From NCBI GenBank assembly GCA_963711725.1, contig CAVQFO010000018.1, positions 62,001 to 126,000 on the forward strand: 64,000 nt of DNA. The letters run 5' to 3'. Position numbers and translations under genes: made by a program. This DNA comes from CAVQFO01 sp963711725 (GTDB lineage Bacteria; Pseudomonadota; Gammaproteobacteria; Nitrococcales; Aquisalimonadaceae). This document shows positions 26,323 to 36,138 of the stretch, piece after piece. Below the pieces are notes generated by a model that did no database searches, was not told the origin of the DNA, and saw nothing but the letters and a program-made list of their open reading frames with translations. Positions within the stretch are counted from its first letter, which is position 1. Every line of letters begins with the position of its first letter.

Positions 26323-27211
26323 TCAGACCGCCAGGCCTTCGGTCAGTCGGTGGAAACTCTCGAAGCGTCGGGGATTGATATGCCCCGCTTGTACCGCCTC
26401 CTTGATGGCGCATTCGGGTTCCTCGCCATGCCTGCAATCACGGAACCGGCAATGCCCCAGGTGCGGGCGGAACTCAATGAATCCCCTCTCGATTTCGGCG
26501 AATGAAAGCGGTCCCAGTCGGAGCGTGCGGATGCCCGGAGAATCGATCAGGGCGCCTGCGCCCTGGAGATGGTAAAGCGTGGTGGCCGTGGTGGTGTGCC
26601 GACCTTGGCGGCTTGCGTGGGACAAGGTCGATGTGCGCAGTTCCAGGTCCGGCACCAGGGCATTGAGCATGGAGGACTTTCCCACCCCGGAAAGTCCCAC
26701 CAGGATGCTGGTGTGCTGGGCCAGATCTTCCCGGAACGCGTCCATGCCCAGCCCGATACGCGCGCTCACCTGGCGCACGGGATACCCCAGGGCGCGATAG
26801 GGCGCCAGATACACGGTCGATGGCCGCCAGCGCAAGCTCGTCGGCGAGATCCACCTTGTTTACCGCGAGATGGGTTTGCACGTTCAGATGCTCGCCCAGT
26901 ACAAGGTAGCGATCGATGAGATCCGGATCGGGCGCGGGTTCGACGGCGGACACGACGATCATCCGGTCCACGTTCGCTGCGATGGGGCGCGATTGGCCCC
27001 GGAAGTTGGTTCGGGCGATCTGATTGCGCCGCATATCGACGGATTCAATCACGCCTTCGCTGACCCCGGTGGAATGCCACAGGACGTGATCGCCGCAAAC
27101 GGGCTGCGCCGATTTGCGCCGGGACGTGCACCGCCAAAGGCTTCCATCCCGCGCCTCGACGATGCTCTCTGCCCCGTAGTTGACGATTACCAGCCCGGCG
27201 TTGTCCGACAT
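26323..27211 (-). CDS. rsgA: Ribosome biogenesis GTPase RsgA, with one frame break
   Basis: From ATG 27211 the first frame gives the OB-fold (LVIVNYGAESIVEARDG) and the start of the circularly permuted GTPase (NRMIVVSA-like PIAANVDRMIVVSAVEP and the G4 motif NKVDLADEL). Near 26811-26820 the reading must shift one base to continue LAPYRALGYPVRQVSA, the P-loop GLSGVGKSSMLNAL, DSPGIRTL and the zinc site HCRFRDCRHGEEPECAI. With one base removed the protein is 295 residues, normal for RsgA, a late 30S maturation factor. RsgA is not essential in most bacteria, so either a real lesion or a sequencing insertion is possible. Confidence 0.88.
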
Positions 27212-27513
27212 TAATGTATCCTGGCCTGATATCGGCCGTATGTTTATGGAAGACTCACCCCGTGGTGGGCCCGCGCCGCGGCGACCAGGTTTGGGTATCC
27301 GGCCTGGTTCTGCCGAGCATCGCCGGCTAATCGTACGGCGGCGCTGCATTCATTGTCGTGGCCGCATCAAAGGATTCAGTGAGTTCCTGGGGGTCGGCGA
27401 TCGGCAGGCAGCATAGCCTTTGCTAGAATCGCACTCAACAGCATTGCTTATCGCGCTGTTGCCGACCGTGTCCCTCCGAACGGTCCCATTTTGAATGTCG
27501 AAGGGAGTCCCTG
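27212..27513. other. Divergent intergenic region between rsgA and orn
   Basis: 302 bp with no gene. It should hold both promoters. A candidate -10 TAGAAT for orn lies near 27424-27429 without a convincing -35. The orn ribosome site is AAGGGAG, about 9 bases before ATG 27514. Confidence 0.4.
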
Positions 27514-28089
27514 ATGTCGCAGAGTCCGCAGAACCTGATATGGATCGACTTGGAAATGACCGGGTTGGATACCCAGCGGGACTACATCATCGAGATTGCG
27601 ACGGTGATCACCGACAGCCAACTCAACGTGCTCGCCGAGGGTCCCGTGTTGGCCATCCACCAGGGACAGGATGTGCTCGACAGGATGGATGACTGGAATA
27701 CCAAACAGCACGGCGGCAGCGGCCTGACCGACAGGGTCCGGCGCAGCGAAATTGACGAAGCAGAGGCGGAACGCCGGACGCTGGAGTTTCTCAAGCGGTA
27801 TGTGCCGCCACGGACTTCGCCCATGTGCGGCAATAGCATCTGCCAGGATCGACGTTTCCTGGCTCGTGCCATGCCCGAGCTCGAGGCCTATTTCCACTAT
27901 CGCCACATCGACGTCAGTACGCTCAAGGAACTGGTGAAACGGTGGGCGCCGGAGGTGGCCTCCGGATTCAAGAAGCAGGGTAGCCATCTGGCTATGGATG
28001 ACATCAAGGACTCCATTCGCGAGCTACGCTACTATCGTGACACCGTGTTTCGCGTGCCGCCAGAGACGTTTTTGCAGGACAGCGAATAG
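27514..28089 (+). CDS. orn: Oligoribonuclease
   Basis: 191 residues. DEDDh exonuclease motifs: WIDLEMTGLD (Exo I), SPMCGNSICQDRRFLARAMP (Exo II) and HLAMDDIKDSIREL (Exo III with the H...D pair). It degrades 2-5 nt RNAs to mononucleotides, including pGpG, the breakdown product of c-di-GMP made by EAL enzymes, so it completes c-di-GMP degradation. Its neighbour rsgA is divergent, as in E. coli. Confidence 0.97.
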   Translation: MSQSPQNLIWIDLEMTGLDTQRDYIIEIATVITDSQLNVLAEGPVLAIHQGQDVLDRMDDWNTKQHGGSGLTDRVRRSEIDEAEAERRTLEFLKRYVPPRTSPMCGNSICQDRRFLARAMPELEAYFHYRHIDVSTLKELVKRWAPEVASGFKKQGSHLAMDDIKDSIRELRYYRDTVFRVPPETFLQDSE

Positions 28090-28167
28090 GGAAAAACAAG
28101 TTGTGGCACGACGCAGGAAGGCGGTGCCAGGGCTCCGGGAGGGCCTGATGATGCGGCGAATTCGGTC

Positions 28168-28482
28168 GTGAAGCTCGCGGATCAATTCAAGTTCTTTGTG
28201 ATACTGGCCGGTATCTTCATCCTGCTGATCACCGCCAAGCATGGCCTGCTGGCACGGCTGGGCCTGGACGGATCGCTGGTGGCGGCGGTGATCCTGTCGG
28301 TGATCTGCGCGGGGCTGCTCGCCACTCAGGGTTGGGTCTTTGTCGCCCTCGCCTTTGTCCTGCTGATCACGGGCCAATCATCACCGGACACGGCGCGTTT
28401 CCTGGGGATACAGGAAGACCACCTGTTGGCCTTGTTCTTCGGAGTGGTGCTGGCACCTTACGTACTGGAGAAATTGGAGTGA
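28168..28482 (+). CDS. Small membrane protein of unknown function
   Basis: 104 residues from GTG 28168. Three to four hydrophobic segments are visible: FFVILAGIFILLITA near residues 9-23, VAAVILSVICAGLLA near 38-52, VFVALAFVLLITG near 57-69, and a weaker one near 84-99. No motif is recognised. It lies after orn on the same strand with a 78-bp gap and is followed by a strong bidirectional hairpin. It is probably real, given clear membrane topology and codon use. Confidence 0.6.
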   Translation: MKLADQFKFFVILAGIFILLITAKHGLLARLGLDGSLVAAVILSVICAGLLATQGWVFVALAFVLLITGQSSPDTARFLGIQEDHLLALFFGVVLAPYVLEKLE

Positions 28483-28483
28483 C

Positions 28484-28507
28484 ACCACCCGGCTAATGCC
28501 GGGTGGT
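28484..28507. terminator. Bidirectional terminator-like hairpin
   Basis: A perfect 10-bp stem ACCACCCGGC-TAAT-GCCGGGTGGT between two convergent genes. Neither side has a long T-run directly attached (ATTTTT begins 7 nt later on the + strand), so efficiency is uncertain. Confidence 0.6.
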
Positions 28508-28512
28508 CCGGA

Positions 28513-29331
28513 TCATTTTTCCACCGGGGTGTCGGGGTCGTTTCCCCACTCCGACCAGGATCCCGGATAGCCGCGTACCCGCTCGAACCCAAGATTCCTC
28601 AGCATCACGAAGGTGTGGGCGGAGCGGTGGTGGGTCTGGCAGTGGGTGATCACTTCCTTGTCCGGCGTCACTCCGCGTTCCTCGAGCATGCGGAGCAGTT
28701 CCTCCGGCTCCCGGAAGCGCAAGTGCCGGCCCTGGTCCATGGTCTGGATCCACTCGAGATTGACGGCGCCGGGGATATGGCCGGCGCGCGCCGCGCGCTT
28801 GTCCTCGCCGGCGTATTCGCCGGGGGAGCGGGCATCCAGGATCACGGTGTCCGGATCCTCCAGGCGGCTGAGCACGTAGTCCTTGTCGGCGACGACGTGG
28901 TCTTTGAGCCGGGCTTGGTAATCGCTCGCGTCCGCTTTGACCGGTCCGGCCTCGACGCGGCGCTCCTCGTTGAGCCAGGAGTGCAGGCCTCCGTTCAACA
29001 GCGAATAATTTGCGTGGCCCACCGCCTCCAGCGTCCACAGCAGGCGGCTGGCCCGGCCGTTGCCCTCGTCGTCGTAGGCGACCACGTGTTTGTCAGGCGT
29101 CAGACCCAGCTCGGAGAAGACCGCGCTCAACTGCTCCTCGGTGGGGAGCAGGCCCATGGCCGGTGGTTGTTGACGGGTGATTCTGCGGTATTCCAGGTGG
29201 ACGGCGCCCGGCAGGTGGGCCTGTTCATAGACCGACGGCGTGGACATGTCGACGACCAGCAACCAGGGTTCGCCCAGATTGCGTTCCAACTCCTCGGGTT
29301 CCACCACCAACGGCAATCGTCTCTCGCTCAT
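28513..29331 (-). CDS. Sulfurtransferase with two rhodanese domains (thiosulfate/3-mercaptopyruvate type)
   Basis: 272 residues from ATG 29331 (AAGGGAG upstream). The N-terminal rhodanese domain (about 8-125) lacks the active cysteine (AYDDEGNGRAS), as usual in two-domain members. The C-terminal domain has ILDARSPGEYAGEDKRAARA and the loop HCQTHHRSAH with the catalytic Cys. It moves sulfane sulfur to cyanide or thiols; the substrate cannot be settled from the loop alone. It follows glcF on the same strand with a 106-bp gap. Confidence 0.9.
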   Translation of the reverse strand: MSERRLPLVVEPEELERNLGEPWLLVVDMSTPSVYEQAHLPGAVHLEYRRITRQQPPAMGLLPTEEQLSAVFSELGLTPDKHVVAYDDEGNGRASRLLWTLEAVGHANYSLLNGGLHSWLNEERRVEAGPVKADASDYQARLKDHVVADKDYVLSRLEDPDTVILDARSPGEYAGEDKRAARAGHIPGAVNLEWIQTMDQGRHLRFREPEELLRMLEERGVTPDKEVITHCQTHHRSAHTFVMLRNLGFERVRGYPGSWSEWGNDPDTPVEK

Positions 29332-29437
29332 CAATTACTCCCTTGCGCATAGCGGCTCGCGTTGCTCGGCACCAAACCGGCAGATGGCCGTTGCCTCTTC
29401 CGTTTCCTGGGGGTGGTGACGCCGGCCGTCAATGCCG

Positions 29438-30655
29438 CTAACGGCGAACGGCGACCAGTTCCAGCCAGTGTTTGACCGGCAGACGGCTGGCTTCCGCCAA
29501 GTGGGTCAGGCAACCGATATTGGCCGTAGCGACCATGTCCGGGTTGCCGGAGTATAACGCGTCCAACTTGTTGGTACGCAACTGCTTGGACAGTTCCGGC
29601 TGGAGCACGGAATAGGTTCCCGCGGAGCCGCAGCACAGGTGCGCGTCGGGGACCGGTGTGACTTCGAAGCCGATGCGGCTCAGCAGCGCCTCTACTCGCC
29701 CGGGGAGCTTCTCGCCGTGCTGGAGCGTGCACGGTGCCTGGAAGGCGATGCGCCGCGGTGCATCGGTGCTGGGCTCGAGGCGATCGGCGTATTGTTCCAG
29801 CAGCTCCACCGGGTCCAGGGTCAAGGCACCCACTCGGGCCGCCTTGTCGGCGTATCGCTCGTCGTTGCGCAGCAGGTAGCCGTAGTCCTTCACCTGGACG
29901 CCGCAGCCGCTGGCGTTGACAACGATGGCGTCGGCGCCCGCTTCCAGGTGGGGCCACCAGGCATCGATATTGCGGCGGACATGGGTGGCGGCCTCTTCGG
30001 GCGCCCCCAGATGCTGGCTCACCGCGCCGCAGCAGCGGCTTTCGGGAGTGCGGACGATATCGATGTCCAGATCCGCGAACAGGCGGGCCATGGCCGGGTT
30101 GATGGTGGGCGCCATGGCGGGCTGAACGCAGCCTTCCAGCGCCAGGACCTTGCGGCCGCGATTGGCCGGGGCGGGCCACGGCTGCGCCTTCTGTTTCGGC
30201 GGGACCTTCGCTTTCAAAGGTGCCGGGACCAAGGGGCGGAAGAACTGGCCGGCGCCGAGCAGGGCTGCGAACAGGCGTTTGCGGGGGAGCAGCCCCCGGA
30301 GCGCCTTACGTGTCCATCCGGCCCGAGCGGAGCGCGGCACCTTGTGTTCCACCAGTTCGCGGCCCAGGTCCACGAGCTTGCCGTACTCCACGCCGGAGGG
30401 GCAGGTGGTTTCGCAGGCCCGACAGGTCAGGCAGCGATCCAGATGAAGTTGGGTCACGTCCGTGGGCTCCTGGCCCTCGAACACCTGTTTCATCAAATAG
30501 ATACGCCCCCGGGGGCTGTCCAGCTCGTTGCCCAGGAGTTGGTAGGTGGGGCAGGTGGCCAGGCAAAAGCCGCAATGGGTGCACGTCCGCAGGATGCGGT
30601 CGGCTTCCTGGCCTTCGGGCGTTTCTTTCAGGTAGTCGGCAATCCAAGTCTGCAT
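29438..30655 (-). CDS. glcF: Glycolate oxidase iron-sulfur subunit GlcF
   Basis: 405 residues from ATG 30655 (MQTWIADYLKETPEGQEAD). Two 4Fe-4S clusters: CTHCGFCLATCPTY (about 25-38) and CLTCRACETTCPSGVEYG (about 75-92). Two CCG-type domains follow (SRCCGAVSQHL and HLCCGSAGTYSVLQP), which bind further Fe-S or mediate electron transfer. GlcF passes electrons from the flavin subunits to the quinone pool. Last gene of glcDEF. Confidence 0.95.
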   Translation of the reverse strand: MQTWIADYLKETPEGQEADRILRTCTHCGFCLATCPTYQLLGNELDSPRGRIYLMKQVFEGQEPTDVTQLHLDRCLTCRACETTCPSGVEYGKLVDLGRELVEHKVPRSARAGWTRKALRGLLPRKRLFAALLGAGQFFRPLVPAPLKAKVPPKQKAQPWPAPANRGRKVLALEGCVQPAMAPTINPAMARLFADLDIDIVRTPESRCCGAVSQHLGAPEEAATHVRRNIDAWWPHLEAGADAIVVNASGCGVQVKDYGYLLRNDERYADKAARVGALTLDPVELLEQYADRLEPSTDAPRRIAFQAPCTLQHGEKLPGRVEALLSRIGFEVTPVPDAHLCCGSAGTYSVLQPELSKQLRTNKLDALYSGNPDMVATANIGCLTHLAEASRLPVKHWLELVAVRR

Positions 30656-30674
30656 GGCATTATTTACGCGAAGG

Positions 30675-31747
30675 TTAGAGGTCGCTGTACATTCGGCCGG
30701 GGTTGAGAACACCCTCGGGATCGAACGACCGCTTCAGATTCCGGTGAAGGTTCCCGATGGCCGGGGCCAGGGGGTGAAAGCGCTCGGCGTCGCCCGCGTC
30801 ACCGCGGAACAGAGTGGCGTGTCCGCCCAGCCGCTCGGCGGCGGTGCGGATGTCGCCGGCGGGCGCATCACTTCGCACCCAGCACAACTGGCCGCCCCAG
30901 TCGTAATAGATGTCCCCGGCGCGGTTCGGGTCGGGGGCTCAGGGGAGGGAGTGCGATACGCCACAGGTTTGTGACCGGGCGCAAAGAAATCCAGTTCCTG
31001 GTCCCGCAGCGCCCGCCAATAGTCGCCGCCCTGGGCGAGGTCGTCGCCGCCGACGGCCTTTTGCGCTGCCCGGACCGCCTTCTCGGAGCCGGACAGGCGA
31101 ACGTACAGGCACTGGCCGTCGTGGGCGGCGGCGGATACGGGATAGCCCGCCTTTACCCAGGTTTCGAGATCGAAAAAGGCGTCCTCGGGATCCCGTTGAA
31201 AGCGCAGAGTGGCCTCGTGTTCCGGAACCGGCAGCAGTTTCACCGAGACCTCCAGGAGGACGCCCAATGTCCCCATGGCGCCTGTCATCAAGCGGGATAC
31301 ATCGTATCCGGCGACGTTCTTCATCACTTCGCCGCCGAAATGCAGGACCTCTCCGCGGCCGTTGACGATGCGGCTTCCGAGCACCATGTCGCGAACGGCA
31401 CCGGCATAGGGCCTGCGGGGGCCAGACAAGCCCGTTGCGACGGCGCCGCCAAGGGTGCCGTGGCCGCCGAACCGGGGTGGTTCGAAGGGGAACATTTGTC
31501 CGTGCTCGGCCAGGGTGCTCTCGAGATCCGCCAGCGGTGTCCCGGCGCGGGCGGTGAGAACGAGCTCGGTGGGTTCGTAGTTGACGATGCCCCGGTGACC
31601 GCCGATGTCCAGGGTGCGGCCGTTGACGGGGCGGCCGTAGAAAGCCTTGCTGCCGTGTCCGGTAATGGAAAGGGGCTGTCCGTCCGCGGCCGCCTCGGCG
31701 ACCTGGCCGGCGATGGACTGAGTGAGATCGTTGCTGGTGTCATTCAT
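30675..31747 (-). CDS. glcE: Glycolate oxidase FAD-binding subunit GlcE, with frame break(s)
   Basis: From ATG 31747 the first frame covers most of the protein: LSITGHGSKAFYG, the FAD-binding GGHGTLGGAVATGLSGPRRP, GEVMKNVAGYDVSRLMTGAM and VLLEVSVKLLP. After GHKP (about 30965) it loses sense. Reading +1 gives LWRIALPP, and a second +1 near the five-G run 30933-30937 gives GDIYYDWGGQLCWVRSD and the tail FDPEGVLNPGRMYSDL ending at 30675. A single -1 shift is the alternative. Total length is 3n+2, so two extra bases restore 356 residues, normal for GlcE. Together with GlcD it forms the flavoprotein part of glycolate dehydrogenase. Confidence 0.9.
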
Positions 31748-31759
31748 GGGCGGACGTAC

Positions 31760-33253
31760 TCAGAAACGTTCGATGTCGGGGTGGGGCAGCTTGCCGCCAT
31801 GCACGTGCATGGCGCCGAACTCCGCGCAGCGATTCAGTGTGGGGATGGCTTTGCCCGGGTTGAGCAGTCCCTGGGGGTCGAATGCCGCCTTGACGGCGCG
31901 AAATTGATTGAGCTCCCCGGGTTGGAACTGCACGCACATCTGATTGATCTTCTCCATGCCCACGCCATGTTCGCCGGTGACGGTGCCGCCCACTTCAACG
32001 CATAGCTCCAGGATCTTGCCGCCCAGCTCCTCGGTGCGCTCCAGTTCGCCGGGGCGGTTGCCGTCGTAGAGCACCAGGGGGTGTAGGTTGCCGTCGCCGG
32101 CGTGGAAAACGTTGACCACCCGTTGACCGTATTCGCGGCTGAGATCATCCATGCGCCGGAGCACTTCGGCCAGTTTGTTCCGCGGGATGGTGCCGTCCAT
32201 GCAATAGTAGTCCGGCGAGATGCGACCCACGGCGGGAAAGGCGGCCTTGCGGCCCGCCCAGAAGCGCTTGCCCTCGGCGTCGTCCTGGGCGACGCGGATC
32301 TCCGTGGCACCGTGATCGGTTAGCAGGCCGCGGACCCGCTCGATGGCGTCGTCCACTTCCGCTTCGATGCCGTCCAACTCGCAGATCAGAATAGCCGCCG
32401 CGTCCACCGGATAATCGGCGTGGACAAAATCCTCCGCGGCGCGAATGGCGGGGTTGTCCATCATCTCCAGCCCGGCGGGAATGATGCCGGCGCCGATGAT
32501 CCCCGCCACCGCGTGACCGGCGGCCTCCACGTCGTCGAAGGCGGCCAGCAGAACCCGATGAGTGGGCGGCTTGGGCAGGAGCTTGATCTTGGCCTCGACG
32601 ATCACGCCCAGCATGCCTTCGGAGCCGTGAGCGATTGCGAGCAGATCGTAGCCGGGGCTGTCCGGGGCCAGCGAGCCCAGGGTGACGATTTCGCCGTCCA
32701 GCGTGATCATGGTCACTTCCAGCACATTATGGACGGTGAGCCCGTATTTCAGGCAGTGCACGCCGCCGGCGTTCTCGGAGATATTGCCGCCGATGGTGCA
32801 GGTGATCTGGGAAGAGGGGTCCGGCGCATAGTACAGGCCGTAGGGCGCGGCGGCCTCGGATACCGCGAGATTGCGCACGCCCGGCTCGACGGTGGCGATC
32901 CGGCGATCGGTATCGATCTCCAGGATGTTCTTGAACCGCGCCATGCTCAGCAGTACGCCCTGGGGATGGGGCAGGGCGCCAGCCGACAGGCTGGTCCCCG
33001 CGCCCCGGGCGACCACGGGGACCGCCAATTCGTGGCAGACGCGCAACACGGCGCGGACCTGCTCCACGCTTTCGGGCACCGCCACGACCAGAGGCAGCTG
33101 CCGATAGGCAGCCAGGCCATCGGTTTCGTAGGGCCGCATGGCCTCGGTCTCATCCAGCAGGCTCTCGCCGGGGAGGATTTCACGAAGCCGGCCGACCAGG
33201 GTTTCGCGGTCTACCTGGAAGCGGCAGTCTTCATCGCGATATACGGAGCTCAT
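31760..33253 (-). CDS. glcD: Glycolate oxidase subunit GlcD (FAD-linked)
   Basis: 497 residues. FAD-binding PCMH-type domain: VVARGAGTSLSAGALPHPQG, VEPGVRNLAVSEAA and CTIGGNISENAGGVHCLKYG. The C-terminal substrate domain has VNVFHAGDGNLHPLVLYDG, GTVTGEHGVGMEKI and FDPQGLLNPGKA. It oxidises glycolate to glyoxylate. First gene of glcDEF, with a 12-bp gap to glcE. No glycolate regulator (glcC) or glyoxylate-using enzyme is adjacent. Confidence 0.96.
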   Translation of the reverse strand: MSSVYRDEDCRFQVDRETLVGRLREILPGESLLDETEAMRPYETDGLAAYRQLPLVVAVPESVEQVRAVLRVCHELAVPVVARGAGTSLSAGALPHPQGVLLSMARFKNILEIDTDRRIATVEPGVRNLAVSEAAAPYGLYYAPDPSSQITCTIGGNISENAGGVHCLKYGLTVHNVLEVTMITLDGEIVTLGSLAPDSPGYDLLAIAHGSEGMLGVIVEAKIKLLPKPPTHRVLLAAFDDVEAAGHAVAGIIGAGIIPAGLEMMDNPAIRAAEDFVHADYPVDAAAILICELDGIEAEVDDAIERVRGLLTDHGATEIRVAQDDAEGKRFWAGRKAAFPAVGRISPDYYCMDGTIPRNKLAEVLRRMDDLSREYGQRVVNVFHAGDGNLHPLVLYDGNRPGELERTEELGGKILELCVEVGGTVTGEHGVGMEKINQMCVQFQPGELNQFRAVKAAFDPQGLLNPGKAIPTLNRCAEFGAMHVHGGKLPHPDIERF

Positions 33254-33355
33254 GGTAGGCCCTCTGTGGTCTTTGAGGTGACGACAATGTAGCAGATCAG
33301 CACCCCGCCGCCCTCATGACGGAGGTGTCAGGTGGAATTTCCACGTTGTCAGGAC

Positions 33356-33383
33356 AAAAAAAGGGATGCGCTGCGCATCCCTT
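33356..33383 (-). terminator. Rho-independent terminator of ppsA
   Basis: On the minus strand, an AAGGGATGCG-CAG-CGCATCCCTT stem is followed by seven T (33356-33362 read as A on the + strand). It sits 45 bp past the ppsA stop. Confidence 0.9.
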
Positions 33384-33427
33384 CTTGGTAGGCATCGTCC
33401 GCTCCGGGACTTGACTGCGCGAGGCGG

Positions 33428-35806
33428 CTACGACTCCAGTTCCCGGCCCGCCAGATACAGCCAGGTCTCCACCACCGTGTCGGGGTTCAGGGAGACGCTC
33501 TCGATGCCTTCGTCCATGAGCCAACGCGCCAGTTCGGGATGGTCCGACGGCCCCTGACCGCAGATGCCGATGTACTTGCCCTGTTTGCGGCAGGCCTGGA
33601 TGGCCATGTGCAGCAGCGCCTTGACGGCATCGTTGCGCTCGTCGAAGAGGTGTGCGATCAGACCGGAGTCGCGGTCCAGGCCCAGGGTGAGCTGGGTCAG
33701 ATCGTTGGAGCCGATGGAGAAGCCATCGAAGTGTTCCAGGAACCGGTCCGCCAAAAGGGCGTTGCTGGGCAGTTCGCACATCATGATCAGCTTGAGGTCG
33801 TCCTTGCCGCGCTCCAGGCCGTTTTCCCTGAGCAGCCGCACGACTTCCTCGGCCTCGTCGACGGTACGCACGAACGGGATCATGATCCAGGCGTTGCGCA
33901 GGCCCATTTCGTTGCGGACCTTCTTCAGCGCGCGGCATTCCAGCTCGAAGCAGTCCCGGAAGTTGTCGGAGATGTAGCGCGAGGCACCCCGGAAGCCGAG
34001 CATCGGGTTTTCCTCGTGCGGCTCGTATTGTTCGCCGCCGATGAGGTTGGCGTACTCGTTGGACTTGAAGTCCGACATGCGCACGATCACGGGGCTGGGG
34101 GTGAACGCCGCGGCCAGGGTGGAAATGCCCTCGGCCAGCTTGTCCACATAGAACTGCACGGGATCGGCGTAGCCCGCGGTCTGGGTGTCGATCACCTGTT
34201 TGATGTCGTCGTTCTGCCGCTCATAGTTGAGCAGCGCCTTGGGGTGGATGCCGATCATGCGGTTGATGATGAATTCAAGGCGGGCCAGGCCCACGCCGGC
34301 ATTGGGCAGGCTGGCGAAGTCGAACGCCCGATCCGGATTGCCCACGTTCATCATGATCTTGAACGGCAGGTCGGGCATGTCGGCCAGGCTGATCTCCTTG
34401 ATCTCGAACTCCTGGCTGCCGGCATAGATGTAGCCCGTGTCGCCCTCGGCGCAGGAGACCGTAACTGCCTGGCCGTCGTTGATGGTTTCGGTGGCGTCGC
34501 CGGCGCCCACCACGGCGGGAATGCCCAGCTCGCGGGCAATGATGGCGGCGTGGCAGGTGCGGCCGCCGCGGTTGGTGACGATGGCCGATGCCCGCTTCAT
34601 GATCGGCTCCCAGTCCGGGTCGGTCATGTCCGTGACCAGCACATCACCGGGCTGGACGCGGTTCATCTGTTTGATGTCGTCGATGATCCGCGCCGGGCCG
34701 CTGCCGATGCGTTGGCCGATGGAACGGCCGGTGGCAACGACCTTGCCGCGGTTCTTGAGGTGGTAACGCTGGAGCACTTGCCCCGCGTCGCGGCTCTTCA
34801 CCGTCTCCGGACGAGCCTGGAGGATGTAGAGTTTGCCGTCCTGGCCGTCCTTGCCCCATTCGATATCCATGGGGCGTCCGTAATGCTTCTCGATGATCAG
34901 GGCCTGCTTGGCCAGATCCTCGACTTCAGCGTCGCTGAGGGAAAACTTCAGGGTTTCGGCCCGATCCACATCAACGGTCTTGACCGTTTTGCCATGAGCC
35001 TGATCGCCGCTGTAGACCATTTTGATGGCCTTGCTGCCCAGATTGCGGCGCAGAATGGCGGGACGACCAGCTTCCAGCGTGGACTTGTGGACGTAGAATT
35101 CGTCGGGGTTTACGGCGCCCTGGACCACGGTCTCGCCCAGGCCGTAGGAGGCGGTGATGAACACCACGTCCCGGAAACCGGATTCCGTGTCCATGGTGAA
35201 CATGACGCCGGCGGCGCCGATATCGCTGCGCACCATCTGCTGGATGCCCGCGGACAGGGCGACCTGGCTGTGGTCGAAACCCTGGTGGACACGGTAGGAG
35301 ATGGCGCGGTCATTGAACAGGGAGGCGAACACGTCCTTGATCGCGAGCAGGACGTTGTCCAGGCCGCGTACATTGAGGAAGGTTTCCTGCTGGCCGGCGA
35401 AGGAGGCGTCCGGCAGGTCTTCCGCGGTGGCCGAGGAGCGCACGGCGAAAGAAGGCTCGCCCTGGGTGTTTTCCTCCAGCTTGCGATAGGCGGTGACGAT
35501 TTCCTCGTGCAGGCGCTTGGGGAAGGGCGTCTCCACGATCATGTTCCGGATCTTCTCGCCGGTGACCGCCAGGGCTTCGACATCGTCCACGTCCAGGCCG
35601 GCCAACTCGCCGTTGATCCGGTCGCGCAGGCCGCTGTCGTCGAGAAAATCCCAATATGCTGCAGCGGTGGTGGCAAAGCCTCCAGGGACCTGGACGCCCG
35701 CGGCCGCCAGGTTGCTGATCATTTCGCCGAGCGAGGCATTCTTGCCGCCGACGCGGTCGACGTCGTTCATGCCCAGCGAGTCGAACCAAATCACGTAGTC
35801 CTGCAA
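33428..35806 (-). CDS. ppsA: Phosphoenolpyruvate synthase
   Basis: 792 residues from TTG 35806, six bases after AGGGGGAA; this gives exactly the E. coli length and the expected start (DYVIWFDSLGMNDVDRVGGK). An ATG at 35869 would add 21 residues of unlikely sequence. The N-terminal ATP-binding domain has GGKNASLGEMI and SFAVRSSATAEDLPDASFAG. The swivelling domain has the phospho-His in GGRTCHAAIIARELGIPAVV. The C-terminal TIM-barrel PEP/pyruvate domain has GASRYISDNF and the catalytic Cys in GICGQGPSDHPELARWL. It converts pyruvate plus ATP to PEP, AMP and Pi for gluconeogenesis. ppsR is divergent. Confidence 0.97.
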   Translation of the reverse strand: MQDYVIWFDSLGMNDVDRVGGKNASLGEMISNLAAAGVQVPGGFATTAAAYWDFLDDSGLRDRINGELAGLDVDDVEALAVTGEKIRNMIVETPFPKRLHEEIVTAYRKLEENTQGEPSFAVRSSATAEDLPDASFAGQQETFLNVRGLDNVLLAIKDVFASLFNDRAISYRVHQGFDHSQVALSAGIQQMVRSDIGAAGVMFTMDTESGFRDVVFITASYGLGETVVQGAVNPDEFYVHKSTLEAGRPAILRRNLGSKAIKMVYSGDQAHGKTVKTVDVDRAETLKFSLSDAEVEDLAKQALIIEKHYGRPMDIEWGKDGQDGKLYILQARPETVKSRDAGQVLQRYHLKNRGKVVATGRSIGQRIGSGPARIIDDIKQMNRVQPGDVLVTDMTDPDWEPIMKRASAIVTNRGGRTCHAAIIARELGIPAVVGAGDATETINDGQAVTVSCAEGDTGYIYAGSQEFEIKEISLADMPDLPFKIMMNVGNPDRAFDFASLPNAGVGLARLEFIINRMIGIHPKALLNYERQNDDIKQVIDTQTAGYADPVQFYVDKLAEGISTLAAAFTPSPVIVRMSDFKSNEYANLIGGEQYEPHEENPMLGFRGASRYISDNFRDCFELECRALKKVRNEMGLRNAWIMIPFVRTVDEAEEVVRLLRENGLERGKDDLKLIMMCELPSNALLADRFLEHFDGFSIGSNDLTQLTLGLDRDSGLIAHLFDERNDAVKALLHMAIQACRKQGKYIGICGQGPSDHPELARWLMDEGIESVSLNPDTVVETWLYLAGRELES

Positions 35807-36138
35807 GGTCTTTTCCCCCTGTTGAATGCGAGGCGTGCACGCATTTGAGGCGACACCGGTCGTTGCCATGGCCACCGGCACTATTCAGTGGATGCTTAAC
35901 CGATTTGTAGCCGCCGTCCGTTTCAGGGCCGTAATCCTACGAAAACTCAGGCCGTTGCGTAACCCCCTGAAATGGAATTCCCCGGGAATTCGGCGTGGTG
36001 CGCCTTCTCCACATTCCAGCTATGGGCTACGATGCCGGAAAAACACCGGTGCGCTTCCCCCGCAAGGGCGATGCTTCCCGCGTGTATCCTCGCGGCGTGC
36101 CGGCGGCGTCGCGCCTTCCCAACCGGATTCCAACGCCT
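35807..36138. other. Divergent intergenic region between ppsA and ppsR
   Basis: 332 bp that should contain both promoters. I see no additional gene. An in-frame run upstream of ppsR starting at 35995 lacks a ribosome site and family similarity, so it is not taken as coding. Confidence 0.4.

Noticed and set aside
33539..35848. Open frame of 769 codons antisense to ppsA
   Set aside because: It mirrors the third-position GC bias of ppsA; it has no ribosome site and shows no domains.
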